A stretch of 64,000 nucleotides of DNA, from positions 66,487,319-66,551,318 of the forward strand of contig CP136069.1 in NCBI GenBank assembly GCA_032622095.1. Direction: 5' to 3'. This DNA is from Siphonodentalium dalli. Lineage: Eukaryota; Mollusca; Scaphopoda; Gadilida; Siphonodentaliidae. The notes under the pieces are model-generated. The model ran no database searches. It was not told where the DNA came from and was given only the letters and a program-made list of their open reading frames with translations. Both the position numbers and the translations under genes were made by a program. The first letter of the stretch is position 1. Every line of letters begins with the position of its first letter. Shown here in pieces: positions 1 through 11,407 of this stretch.

Positions 1-1381
1 ATATTATACATTTATCATATAGAGGAGTCATTGGCGACCACATAGGGACCATAATATACATTCATTGCGGGATATTTTTGTCCGATATCACGTTTTCCCA
101 AATGCCGATATAATAGGTCAAAGCCGAATCTACTTTAATAACGCGATGTAATGTTTCGAATCAATGAATGTTATTGCTATTATAACAACACCCATGCATA
201 TATATGTGCAGGAGATACTCGAGCTAGGATTCCTCGTATACCTGAGTTGAGGAATATTTACCCAAATCCAAGATGGCGGCCAAAATGGCCACCAGAAATA
301 GAAAAATCGCCGAAAATCGCTGATTTTAACATCAGTGAGCATTATTGTGATGAAAACTCCACACCTGCTTACTATTGTGAGTTGGGAACACTTAGGCGAA
401 GAACTTTCCTTGTACCATATCCAAATAAAAGTCCCCCAAATTTAAAATGGCGCCCACAATGGCGGACAGATTTTGAAAAATCACCGAAATTCCCTCATAT
501 TCACATCATTGGGCATTATTGTCGAGAGAACTCCACCCATGCTTACAGTTGAGTTGGAAATACTGAGGTGAGGTAATTACATTACATCTCATGCAAGAAA
601 TGGTTTTCCAAATCGAAGATGGCGGCCAAAATGGCGACCGAAATAAGTCTACATTCCTTTACTTTCTTACGATGGGCGTTATTGTTTCGCGATTTCTATC
701 CACCATTACATGTTGATATGGAATAGTGACATGAAGTATTCATTAGGGTTTGGCAATTGATACTCACAGCCAAGATCGCTGCTAAATTGGCGGCTAGAAA
801 TTGAAAAGAAATCGATATTATCACATATTAATTTCAACTTTTTGTCATAATATCGGTATGTATGGACGAAACTGTACATAAACCATCTTCTAGTTCAACT
901 TAAAGGTGTCAAAACGCATAACATAGCTCGTATCCTTCTGGAAAGATGAAAAACCACAATTAATATCGCGATGTGGCATTTCGAAATCCATTCTCCACTT
1001 AGCGCCGATAATGGCCGTAAGCGTAGGTGCGCCGAATAGTTATATCAGAACAATTACCTGATAACAGATTCTGATTTGCCACGTCACGTCTGGACCAGCT
1101 TCCATTGCTTTTTCTGATAAATCTAGGTCGCTCACACCGATAAAGTATTCACCACTTCCTTGGAGTAGGGTCCCTCTAATCATAACGTTTCAAACAATTC
1201 ATTTTCCGGTGTCTAGCTTACGATTTTAAATATTTGCTAAATATGATATTTGTGCGTCATCTTGAACTAGGAAGGCATTTGACCGATGAGTATACAAGCT
1301 TACAGAAGGTCATCTCTGTGTATGTGTCTCATACCCCATGGGGATAACGGCATGTACACCTGGCGAACCAGTTAGCTAGTC

Positions 1382-1618
1382 ACTTCTCAATAGATGGTTC
1401 GTCAACTCACAAACTCAGCGAACGCATTGGCATATGTGGACAACTTCGACAGTGTTTCGAAAGTTGCTAGCTGTCTCATTCCCTTGGCCAGATCCGAAGC
1501 AAACTGTGTGACGCCCGGCAGTTTTCACGTCGAATATCTCCCAGCAGAGAAGAACAATTCTCGCGGTGCTAGTTTGTGGACATGCGCCATGATATTGGGA
1601 ATGAAATGGCCATGGTAA
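1382..1618 (+). pseudogene. Coding-like remnant in left arm of family A copy 1
   Basis: An open stretch starts MVRQLTNSANALAYVDNF and later contains NNSRGASLWTCAMILGMKW. The opposite arm, read on the minus strand, encodes the related MVHQFTYSSNALTYPDNF (near 2650) and NNTNGASLWVCVMIVEMKL (near 2420). Similar residues in the same relative frame in two inverted arms suggest an old coding segment captured before the inverted duplication. The family is not recognised, and decay is visible because the two segments lie in different frames on the right arm. Equivalent positions in copy 2 are about 24700-24960. Confidence 0.3.
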
Positions 1619-1979
1619 ACACCACCCCTACACCTGGTGCATGTCATCCGTGTCGGTTTTTGTTTGGTGTGGTAAGATTGTATTTCCACATCAGTTTCGA
1701 AGCCTTTCTGATTCAACTACGTACATTTTTGTCTGGATAATACTATGCTAGCCTCCCTCAAAACAGTCGGATGCGTTTTTGTTATCCTCTCTCGGGGTTA
1801 GTGTTAGTATGTGGGCGGTATTATTCAAGAAAATGTCAGGAACTTGGTGCATTTATTTCACTATGTATTTAAAGAACAATTTACAGTCTCGATGGCAATG
1901 GCTGTGGACGTTGGGGAACGCGACCTTTATGATCATATAGCTTTATATATATAACTTTAGAATATAGTAGTTAATGTCT

Positions 1980-2137
1980 CATGCAGGACAATGGTCGCAA
2001 TGGTGATGTTACCAACAAATCACTTGGTGTACCAACGTTTGTTGAACTGAATGCAAGAGCTCATCAACGTAACATTCCTCTGGATGTTCTTCGCGTTGAA
2101 CATTTCACCCTTTTGTTGGTGGAATTTGTACTTTCTT
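1980..2137 (+). other. Conserved core segment of family A with open frame
   Basis: Near the centre of the palindrome both copies contain a well-conserved stretch after a possible splice acceptor (TCTCATGCAG). It reads KSLGVPTFVELNARAHQRNI in both, and continues to HFTLLL (copy 2: about 25370-25510). Differences between the copies are few and mostly conservative. It is not part of the inverted repeat that could be traced. It may be an exon of the element's own gene; no domain was recognised. Confidence 0.3.
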
Positions 2138-2200
2138 GAACCATACCACCCAGCGTGAGTATGACATATCAACCAACTATCAAAGGTATCGCCTTTAAGA

Positions 2201-2662
2201 CTACACCCCACTCTTGGTGGGGCTTATACAGCAGTAGCCAATGGCACACACCTGGTCCAGTTGTTTAAGAACGGCTTCCAAACGGATGGGAACATACAAT
2301 TTTAGCATACAAGGAAAGCAAAGCCACACATGGGATCCTGTCTGAATCGAAAACATAACAAAATAAGGGGCGGTGCAGTCATGGTCCAATTTCATTTCCA
2401 CTATCATGACACATACCCACAAACTAGCACCGTTTGTATTATTATCATCTGCTTGGAGCTGTTCGGTGAGACGATTGCTGGACAAGCTTGTTCTTATGAT
2501 CATGTTCAAGGAGTTTGGGTATATTATGCATTATGGTCTTCTACGCCTTAGCAGAAATGCATCCGTCAAATGTCGGGCTTTCAACATTCGAAGCCATATA
2601 CAGAAGTTGTCCGGGTACGTCAGTGCATTAGATGAGTATGTGAATTGATGAACCATATATTG
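2201..2662 (-). pseudogene. Coding-like remnant in right arm of family A copy 1
   Basis: This is the mirror partner of the left-arm remnant, read on the minus strand. From about 2660 down it gives MVHQFTYSSNALTYPDNF followed by a basic stretch. In another frame from 2509 it gives a run including GASLWVCVMIVEMKL and LYVPIRLEAVLKQLDQ. The latter pairs with LYFHISFEAFLIQLR in the left arm near 1690. No known domain was recognised. The copy-2 equivalent is about 25600-26060 on the minus strand. The likely meaning is a relic of an ancestral element gene rather than a working gene. Confidence 0.3.
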
Positions 2663-4523
2663 AGAAGTGGCTATTTGGGAAGATCACCAGGTGTACACGT
2701 TGTTATCCCCATTAGTTCACCAAAGCTGACAATACGCAGATAGATAGGTCCTTCTGAAAGCTAGTATACGCATCGACCGAATACCTTTCTAGTGTATCGC
2801 ACAAGATTACACCTATACCCCATATGTAGCATCTGAATTATACCATAAGATATACCACGAATGAAACTCGCTAAAAATTCCAAGCTTTCGAAACAAACAC
2901 GTGAGCTGGACACCGGCATATGTATTGTTTGAAACATTCCGATTAGTGGGACACTTCTACAAAGAAGTGTAGTAAACTGTTGTTGTGAGCGAGATAGATT
3001 AATCTGACGAAGAGACGGAAACGGGTCTAGATAATGCTGAATGTGGCAATTCAGAATAAACTCAGGTAATGTTGTTTTGATTTTTGGAAGTCATAATATG
3101 ACTATTCTGCGCACCTATATACGGTTACGGCCAGTATGAGCCCTTAGTGGAGAATGGATTTTGAAATGCCACATCGCGATTGTGGGTTTTCATCCTTCCA
3201 AAAGGCTACGACTTACGTTGGAACTAATAGATGGCTTATATTATGTACCGTTTCGTCTATACAAATCGATATTATGACAAAAAGTTGAAATTAGTATGTG
3301 ATAATATCGGTTTCTTTTCAATTTTTGGCCGCCAGTTTGGCCGCCATATTGACTGTGAGTATCACTTGCCAAACCCTAATGAACAATTCATACATATCAA
3401 GATGTAATGGTGTGTAGAAATCGCGAAACAATAACGCCCATCCTAAGAAAGTAAAGGAATGTAGGCGTGTTTTCAAATTTCGGTCGCCATTTTGGCCGCC
3501 ATCTTCGATTTGGAAAACCATTTCTTGCATGATATGTAAGGTAATTACTTCACCTCAGTATTTCCAACTCAACTGTAAGCATGGATGGAGTTGTCTTGAC
3601 AATAATGCCCAATGATATAAATATGAGGGAATTTCGGTGATTTTTCGAAATCTGTCCGCCATTGTGGGCGCCATTTTAGATTTGGGGGACTTTTATTTGG
3701 ATAAGGTACAAGGAAAGTTCTTCGCCTAAATGTTCACAACTTACAATAGAAAGCAGGTGCGGAGTTGTCATGACAATAATGCTCACTGATGTTAAAATCA
3801 GCGATTTTCGGCGATTTTTCTATCTCTGGTGGCCATTTTGGCCGCCATCTTGGATTTGGGTAAATATTCCTCAACTCAGGTATAAGAGGAATCCTAGCTC
3901 GAGTATCTCCTGCACATATATATGCATGGGTGTTGTCATAATAGCAATAACATTCATTGATTCGAAACATTACATCGCGTTATTAACGTAGATTCGGCTT
4001 TGACCTATTATACCGGCATTTGGGAAAACGTGATAGGACAAAAATATCCCGCAATGAATGTATATTATGGTCGCCATGTGTTCGCAAATGACTCCTCTAT
4101 ACGATAAATGTATAATATGACGCAAAGATGCCAACATTTTCCCACAGAGACAAACGAACGGTGGTAACATGTCAGAAAAACAGCATATTTTCACATTTCG
4201 GCGGCCATCTTGGCCTCCATATTGGATTCTGGTGTCGGATTTTTGGCTAATTTGTACGGGTTGTATATTGGCATAACGAATCGAGCGGAAAACAAGACCG
4301 CATGTGCTATCATCTTTACTATAATGGCGATCAAAGAGACCTAGTGCATATTAAAAAAATGGCGCCATGATGGACGCCATCTTGTCTGGAGTCTCTGCGG
4401 CCACTTTTTTTTCTTGTTAACAAGTGAAAAAAATTAGAGGAGATATTAAGAAAGAAAATTAGTGGGGTGAAGTTGAGTCCTCGGGGGGGGGGGGGTGCAG
4501 AGGTCGACCAATATATCCTGGAC

Positions 4524-6162
4524 TATAGCTATATGGCGTTGATACTAGCAATTATGTGCATGCTTTCTTACGTTTACATATCAGGAATATGGTCATACAG
4601 GGAAGGTTCGTGCTATCTAAGTTGTTAAAATGGGGGTTGGAATGAGTTGTGTTGTAACATATACACCATCTCTAATTCAATTTTATAACGATCATACCGT
4701 GTATATCTCCTGGTCAAGTTGTACTGCTAATGTGCTGAATTGCTTATGATACTGTTAGGGCAAACTGATGCTGTTAACAAAAAGTACCATTGTTTTTTTT
4801 TATTTGTATTTTTCACGGTGTTCCTATAATCTGAACATATACAAGGCCATTTTGCGTATCAAACATTCAAAATCAAATTTATTGCGAAATATTTTAATAC
4901 TGGTTGTATTAGTTGTTGAAAATCGACTATAATCAGGATGGTTATTTATGTCATTTTAGAAACACCAGCGTATTATTAAATTTTTCAAAAATATATATGT
5001 TCTTGAATTTTTCATACACACACTGGTTTTTTTCCTCAAATCGCTCGGATTAGCCAAGCACCGCGAAAATGACAACTTTGTGTATATACAGGAACAAATG
5101 GGGTCAGAGAGACAAGCCAACGAGAGCTTCTGTCACAAGGACAAACTTGTTTTACTCATACTGAACTATGAACTGGGACAAAATCTTCAGCCACATTTAT
5201 ATAAGAAGCCAAATGTAGTGAAATTAGCCGCACTGTTCATAATTAAAAAAGAAACATCTAAACATACCTGACAGATCATGTCAAAAATAAGAAATAAATT
5301 ACTAGTATAATGTGCCGAAACGTCTTCGTCCAAGTGCCTAAAACCTAGGTTCAGAAAAGACCAGATGCCGAAATGTCATGAACCCGAAATAAACACATTA
5401 ATATGAGTTCTCGATAGCCAGATATCGATTAGGTAAATAATAAAGAGCGCTCTGAAAATTGATAGTTTGCATGTACTCGTTTTAACTTAAAACGGATGGA
5501 TGCGTTTGTGTACTTTCGCGATGCGTGTGCAGTACGAACAATAGTGATTGGAAGTAGTTTTCGTGTTTCTTTTGCCTGGTGAGCTGGACATTATGTTGGG
5601 CAATTTTGACAAAATGTGGTGTATAATCGGACAGTGTATCTTTAAGTAAGATATTTGAAACACTGTGTTTCGCGATTTATGTATGCACATGTGTGCCAAA
5701 TGTTCAGTATTTCTTCATTTCATGTTTTATGCAGACTCCGGGGTATACAATTAAAGATACGATTCGAGGACACCTGTCCGGACAAGCTATATACAGTGTG
5801 TTCATGATTTTCCCATATAAAAATACCTTCTGAGGGGACGGTCAAATGTGATATTTTTGGAACATGAGATCTGCGGAAAAGTTCGGAAGGTATCAAGAGG
5901 AATAACACTATATCTTGTTGGCAACTTTCATCAATGCAAATGTCAATTAGAATCGAACATATTTCGATCGGATGCAAGGGGGGGGGGGGGTAGTCTGCGA
6001 AAAAAATCCGGACTCAGGGCGGGGTGGCTGATTGGCTCGCTGCTGGAACAATTGTGCGATGTAAAAAATTTCCGATCAACAATTTAAACTAAGTTTAACC
6101 ATGTAACTAAGTTATTTCTGACATTACTAAAGTATATGCCGTATGAGTCTGTGTTAATAATG
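4524..6162. other. Intergenic stretch, no gene recognised
   Basis: AT-rich DNA with frequent stops in all frames. Small open frames at 5080-5271 and 5487-5977 have no splice context or recognisable domain. A G-run of 11 bases lies near 5980. Nothing else is supported. Confidence 0.5.
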
Positions 6163-6322
6163 AATGGGAATAAAATAAAGTAACACCATTTAAGACTCAT
6201 TTGAGTTTTTTTTTTAAACACGAGCTTTCGGCTATCTATTAGCCTTTATCAAGTATGAAGCTCGTGTTTTTTTTAAAAACTCAAATGAGTCTTAAATGGT
6301 GTTACTTTATTTTATTCCCATT
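6163..6322. mobile_element. Foldback/MITE-like hairpin element
   Basis: Two arms of about 65 bp (6163-6229 and 6258-6322) are nearly perfect reverse complements, beginning AATGGGAATAAAATAAAG and each containing a T/A run. The 28-nt loop holds a nested 5-bp hairpin, GGCTA-TCTAT-TAGCC. No clear target duplication was found. Confidence 0.8.
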
Positions 6323-7188
6323 TAAGTTATTTCTATTATATTACTTTGTTGTGCACTATGCTTACTGCATGTTTTATCATTTATGAGCACGATTGTGTCC
6401 TTATTAAAGACTGAAAACAACACTGTATGCACCACAAGATGGACTCTCATATATTATTCATGTGGCGCAGCTGTGTAGCTATCAAGTTGGCTAAGATCAG
6501 ATATTTACAAAACATACACAGGGGGTGCATAATTTAGGACTATGTTCCAATTTCAGAGTATGTCATTACATGTTGATTAACATGTAAATGGAGCATATAT
6601 GATAAGGCTTTGCCTGATTTTAAATCTCTGTCTGTATGAATAGTCCTACATACAGCACTTATCATGCGAGGCATTATCATTTATGGGTTTCGTATTGTTC
6701 CATTTCCATGTTAATCAACATATAATTATATACATTATACCAGGAAGCCACATAAATATTAAACCAATCTTGAGTCACTGCTTCAGTGACAAAAAATACA
6801 AATATATCCAATTAGCTGAATAATCCAACTTAACCTTTATGCAGGAGATATGCATATATCGAAAATAGAAAATTATAACATACGTCTTGCATATATCAAC
6901 TTGCTCTCTGGGCATATCACAGGACTGATAGAGTGAATTAAATGAAACACAAGTAACGTAAGAATATAATCATGAAACAATTATAAAATTAAATAGTGTT
7001 TGATTTGATTAAAAGTGATATGATTGTTTAATACCAATATTTTTGTCATGTCGGTGTTCACTTATGTCCCTTTAAGATACAGGTAGTATACGGTAGGTCG
7101 GTCATTGCATTTAAAAACAAATACACGTTCCCCATATCTTCGTGAAACCCTACGACAGTGAGAGTATCAGCCATACCAGGCCATACCA
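6323..7188. other. Intergenic stretch with a small inverted repeat
   Basis: AT-rich, no gene seen. GTTGATTAACATG(T/G)AAATGGA occurs at about 6570-6593 and inverted at about 6695-6718, bounding a MITE-sized segment. TTACATGTTGATTAACATGTAA-type symmetry at 6562-6583 is partly palindromic on its own. Confidence 0.4.
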
Positions 7189-7192
7189 TTAA

Positions 7193-7585
7193 CCCTTTAC
7201 CCAACAGAACGGCCCTGTGCCAATGCATTCTCTTATATATGCGAGTCGACCATAGGTCGCCTCGCATATATAAGAGAATGCATTGGATTAACACATTAAA
7301 AATTATAAAATTGTTAAAGAATGTAAGAAAAAATGGTAAAAAGTGTTAAAAAAAGACTTTTTTTTAGGCCAATGCATTCTCTTATATATGCGAGGCGACC
7401 TATGGTCGACTCGCATATATAAGAGAATGCATTGGCACAGGGCATAACTGTAACCATCACATTGTGGTCAAGGAGCCGGTTCCAATGATATCCATATTTG
7501 TATGGTTCTATTGAGACAGACCGAAGATATTTTAGGCTGTTGAAGCTTTATTTGGCCGGTTTTGGCCGGTTTGTTGGGTAAAGGG
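7193..7585. mobile_element. TTAA-flanked (piggyBac-type) non-autonomous element with double hairpin
   Basis: TTAA occurs directly outside both ends (7189-7192 and 7586-7589). The termini are inverted: CCCTTTACCCAAC at the left and GTTGGGTAAAGGG at the right. Inside are two long hairpins (7220-7286 and 7369-7435), each with stem sequence TTCTCTTATATATGCGAG and themselves inverted relative to each other. TTAA target duplication with CCC-starting ends is characteristic of piggyBac-type elements. The same hairpin core occurs at 52.9 kb and 60.4 kb. Confidence 0.8.
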
Positions 7586-7822
7586 TTAAATAAGGGATCG
7601 ACCAGCTGATCTACGCCAAATTACGATAGACTTTGAAATAGATTTTGTGCGAATAAACAGGAAAAAGGACCGTTTTGTACCGAAGTACAATAACCATTGC
7701 CTAATTCAGTTAGGCAAGCACTGCCATATAGTGCCCAAAGTCACCATCTAAATTAATGGTGTGGTTAGCTTGTGTGTGTGACTGAATTCCAACTGAATAC
7801 TGCATGATCACATGTATATTAC

Positions 7823-8370
7823 CAGGTCTGACAACTCCCAATTATAGCTATAATGGCCACATGTAGCTATTGTAGCTACAAATGGCTCTATATATTTGTG
7901 ATGGATGAATCTGGTTGAAGAAAGATAACTCAATCCAACAAACAATCGTTGAAATTTATAATAACCTTATTTGAATATTCCTGGTAAATTAATATAGTTT
8001 GCCATTTCATGTATAATTAACAAAATAGTCCAACATTGTTACTTTTTCCTGACAAGTGTACCTAAATACAAGAATAGTAGATCATATGTGGATGGGTGCG
8101 AGTCCCATGTCACATAGATTAACAGATTTCTAAACAGATACACGTGATTAGCTATGATTGTCGGATATTCCTCAAGCTGGTGCAACCCAAACTACACCGG
8201 CAGTGGTTTCATAAGTTGCTACAAAATAATACCCCTCATCCTTAGTTGCAGCAGCTCGCGGTAATGCTTACGCGCCACGCCAATTTGTAAAATATTGGTT
8301 TTCGATAGTCAAATGTAGCTACAATAGCTACATATAGCTATAATAGCTACAATTGGGAATTGCCAGCCTG
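7823..8370. mobile_element. MITE-like element with CAGG...CCTG ends
   Basis: The inverted termini read CAGGTCTGACAACTCCCAATT (left, 7823 on) and, reverse-complemented, CAGGCTGGCAATTCCCAATT (right, to 8370). Both continue into runs of TAGCTATnnTAGCTAC, at 7845-7890 and 8310-8360. ATTAC is present on both flanks (7818-7822 and 8371-8375), a possible 5-bp target duplication. It has no coding capacity. The superfamily is uncertain. Confidence 0.6.
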
Positions 8371-8440
8371 ATTACCACGGAATTAGGAGAGGTGAATATT
8401 ATATGCATTTTTTCAAGACTAAACTAAATTCTGGATTTCC

Positions 8441-8803
8441 AGGCCGGCCCGGCAAAGTCCTTTTCAGGGCTCCCTACCGGGAGCGGACCTGACAATACCA
8501 AATCAGCATGGAAACCTCGACAGAAGACGAAGAAAAAGAAGAAGAAAACACCATCTAGAAAAAAAGAGAGAAGCTGAGAGATTCGCTGCGTGCAAAGCTA
8601 AAAAGCCGACGGAAACACCAGTCGACTCCGCCCATCCAGCCGAGAACCCGGCCCAGTCTGTCGTCCAGGAGATGGAACCACCATCACCAGCACCACGACC
8701 AGACGATGATACTGATACTGAAGACGAAGACGAGGAGCCCCCCGACTTCGTTCCGAAAACACCGGAGTACCAAGAGCCGGAGACTTCACCGCCAAACTCA
8801 TGA
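8441..8803 (+). pseudogene. GC-rich coding remnant, possibly retroelement Gag/ORF1 C-terminus
   Basis: A GC-rich island in AT-rich surroundings holds a frame open from about 8441 to the stop at 8801-8803. It encodes a proline-rich entry segment, a strongly basic stretch (RRRRKRRRKHHLEKKREAER), an alanine/proline linker, an acidic run (DDDTDTEDEDEEPPDF) and a proline-rich end. A plausible splice acceptor, GGATTTCCAG, precedes it. The overlapping first frame reads PGRPGKVLFRAPYRERT before a stop, which resembles the segment ahead of the zinc knuckle in some LINE ORF1/Gag proteins; no CCHC knuckle is present. No initiating ATG is visible in frame. A fragment of a retroelement ORF is a guess. A host terminal exon is the alternative. 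Confidence 0.35.
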
Positions 8804-9009
8804 GGCAAGTCGACCTAAGTACCATCAACATAGACGACATCCTGAAGAAATTGTATGACGATTGCGCCGGACCTTCTCCGCCGATCTCACCTCTTCCTTC
8901 ATCATCATCATCAACATCTTCCACTTCACCACCACCGAAGAAGAAGAAAAAGAAGGAAGACAAGAAAAAGAAAAAGAAAAAGAACAAAACAGAATTTCAA
9001 CAACTGTAG
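8800..9009 (+). CDS. Small downstream ORF overlapping the previous stop (ATGA)
   Basis: The ATG overlaps the stop codon of the upstream frame in the sequence TCATGAGG. The 69-residue product begins MRQVDLSTINIDDILKKLYD, then has a serine/proline stretch and ends in a lysine-rich tail. The stop-start overlap resembles termination-reinitiation junctions between ORFs of some non-LTR retroelements, but the ORF is very short and low in complexity. It may be a frameshifted continuation of the upstream protein. No domain was recognised. Confidence 0.25.
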   Translation: MRQVDLSTINIDDILKKLYDDCAGPSPPISPLPSSSSSTSSTSPPPKKKKKKEDKKKKKKKNKTEFQQL

Positions 9010-10379
9010 AGTTACCTCCCTTCTATTGATTTTGGGGTTGTATTCAAATATTGGAATATACACGGGGATTTTTCGCGACCTGGAATGTCACCCGAGGGCC
9101 GCCAGGCCTTATTTTGGCATTAAGGAACTGCCCTTTTGTTTAGCCTGAGTAAATTCCAAGGCCTTATTTTGGCATTAAGGAACTGGCCTTTTGTGAACTT
9201 TAGTGCTATTCTGTGCTTCTGGTGCTATATACTACCAAATGTGAGAGCTAGAAAGTGTTTTTTTTATAATTTAATCTGATTTATTTTCTAAATTGGGGTG
9301 GGGTGGGTCCCAAATAGGTGGCGCGGAAAAACATTTGCACAGGAGGGTGGGGTGGGTTGTCATGGGACGGAAAATATTGTGTTCAGCCCTGATGCATCAA
9401 GAATTAACCACTTATGTATGCCTTTATAGACAAATAATATGCCCGATCGTCAGTTATTTTTGTGTTTTGTTCACAAATAAAGATATGTGTAGTCTTAAAA
9501 TCGGGTTTTATAAAAATGATGGTGTTATTATTATTGTTGAGTTTGCGATTTAGTCTGAAATAGATACACTATCTTTAAAGCAGGACGTGATCCGTTCGAA
9601 AACTGCCCCTAGCTAAATATATGTTCTGTTGTGTTCTTGTTGCAGGATTACCTCTACAAAGATTCTTGGTACTATATAAACCACCTCCAAACCAGCAACA
9701 TGGGAGATGAAACCGATCCTAATCACTTACCATTATGTTGCGGCAGAGAGATTGTCTGGCGTCCACGGTGGAGCCATGTATCCCTTGACCGACATCATGA
9801 GGTCTGACACTCTATACACTGTACGAAAGGAGGCACAGGAAACAAGCTGAAGAACCAGTAGTTGGTTCTTCGTGCTTCAAACACAGTTGTAGAACCAAAA
9901 TTACCTACAATTACTGCTGCTTTGGTTCAAATAAAAAAGGCTGGTACTGTTGATGGTGACAAATAGTGGTATATGATAGCTCCTAAAGTTAAGACCCCCC
10001 CCTCTGATATGTTGGAGGATATCTTCAGATATGTTAATCAGAATGCGATGAAACTATGGGATGATAATGTGTGACCAATATATCTTATAACTAAAGTTAC
10101 GATGCGTGGCAACATTATTGTATGAACACCAATTGAGTGGGAAGAGTCGATTTTCAGAATATCACTGGGTTCACCGAGAGGGAACATGTTCACGTATGCT
10201 GTTCAAATTTCAGTATTCTCGGCTAACGACAGTAATACAAGTTTATTATCAGTGGAATGGCGAAGGGCTTCCCTCTCAATAATCGACTGCCTGGAATAAT
10301 TTGCGAAATATCGTTAAACCACGGATAGGTTGCTTTGTTGTTTGGCTTTAACGTCGATTCAGCCGCTATGCCATTGTCA
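9010..10379. other. Intergenic stretch; short tandem duplication, no gene supported
   Basis: GGCCTTATTTTGGCATTAAG occurs at about 9102 and again at about 9161, a 60-bp tandem duplication. Around 9645-9800 a possible acceptor (TTGTTGCAG) is followed by about 55 open codons rich in W, H and C, without a recognisable domain. Two G-rich stretches lie near 9293-9365. Nothing else is supported. Confidence 0.4.
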
Positions 10380-10600
10380 GTTTTTACGGGTGGCGGAAAG
10401 ACCACGCAGAGGGTTAAGTTCATCGGGAAATCATTCAACTGCGTGTAGAAACCACCGATCCCGGAAAGCGACTGACAAATTTGCCCAGATATATACACGA
10501 ATCTCGTTATCCTCCTTTTGTGTGGATCACAAATCCGCGCTTGTCGGGGTTAGAACCTATGGCGGCGTAATGCGTTGACCACTCTATACAGACCACAGGT
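10380..10600 (-). mobile_element. tRNA-derived SINE-like element
   Basis: On the minus strand, from about 10600 downward, an A-box-like TATAGAGTGG (10579-10588) is followed by a B-box-like GGTTCTAACCCC (10546-10557), a degenerate pol III promoter as in tRNA-derived SINEs. Further into the element, the plus-strand string GGAAAGACCACGCAGAGGG (10395-10413) recurs with two changes at 47536-47554, showing that this part is dispersed. Box spacing is shorter than in a tRNA, so it is not a tRNA gene. The 3' limit is not defined. Confidence 0.45.
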
Positions 10601-10625
10601 CCCTGGGGAAAATGAATAAAATACA

Positions 10626-10665
10626 AATATAGACTATACCAGTGTACACTGGTATAGTCTATATT
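10626..10665. repeat. Perfect 40-bp palindrome without spacer
   Basis: AATATAGACTATACCAGTGT is followed immediately by its exact reverse complement. It is flanked on the right by a T-run. It could extrude as a cruciform. No element termini are seen around it. Confidence 0.9.
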
Positions 10666-10689
10666 GTTTTTTTTTTATAGTAATTTTCC

Positions 10690-11399
10690 CCAGATTGGAC
10701 AATCGGGGGCCTCATAAAACAAGGATGGTGGTCATAAAGGCCGATGATTGTCACAAGGTAACGGATTCAGTCCCATCGAATGGGGAAAACGTATGAGAAA
10801 CACGGCGTTACCACAACTGGTATGTTTGCAGGATTAAACCGTGTATCATTGAGCTCACTAGTTGATAATGGTCTCAAAGATGGCGGTTTAATCCCGAAAA
10901 TGGTAAATTTCATTACATTCCGTGAATGAGCCCTCAGCATATAAGATATGACACTACTTTTAAGTTTGAATCCAATAATATATGTACCAAAAATAATTTG
11001 TCCTTGCGACATAAATATATCAAGGCACCAAATCATAGCAAACTTTATTGTAGCCACACAATTGACGAGTAAATTGAGTGCATATTAAACACCCGAGTGT
11101 CACTCACATTCATATCCTATTTATCCAGTGCATTGCAATGAATAGTACACTGTCAGTTTGACGGTGTCGGGCCGCGGTAATCAGACAGTCGCACACCGTT
11201 TCATCAGTTTTATGGGCCCTGAAAATTGTGTGAGTGATTCCAAGTTCATGCCGTCAAAAATCTAACAGTATTATACCTATTCACCTCAACTATGATCATA
11301 GAGTAACTCCCTGACTACCATCTTGGCATCCACCCTGCATCCAGTTGATATTTTTTGTTACCATAATGGACCAGAATAGCCACAGATTATGGTTCATCT
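10690..11399. other. Intergenic stretch, nothing recognised
   Basis: No long frame, no element ends and no obvious repeats. Small open frames here look like chance. Confidence 0.5.
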
Positions 11400-11407
11400 C
11401 GGTTCCG

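Larger units (their letters stand above)
1..4523. mobile_element. Giant imperfect palindrome element, family A, copy 1 (left end outside window)
   Basis: The left part (1 to about 1190) and the right part (about 3060 to 4523) are reverse complements. For example, the stretch at 151-300 recurs inverted at 3830-3970. Inverted similarity continues inward at lower identity to about 1700 and 2270. The element matches 23288-27916 in the same orientation, so about 390 bp of its left end lie beyond the window edge. The outer arms carry several AAGATGGCGGCC motifs. The right end has a G-run followed by TGCAGAGGTCGACCAATAT. No intact transposase is recognisable. A long-TIR or foldback DNA transposon is the best description; the superfamily is unknown. 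Confidence 0.85.

Noticed and set aside
151-552. 133-codon ORF in the arm of family A
   Set aside because: The same frame is broken in the mirrored arm and in copy 2, and composition follows ATGGCGGCC repeats; changes do not respect codons.
8503-8987. Minus-strand ORFs opposite the GC-rich island
   Set aside because: Low-complexity shadows of the lysine/glutamate-rich plus-strand frame (poly-F, poly-S).
10540-10600. tRNA gene on the minus strand
   Set aside because: A- and B-box-like motifs are present, but spacing is too short, no cloverleaf can be drawn, and part of the sequence is dispersed; treated as SINE-like.
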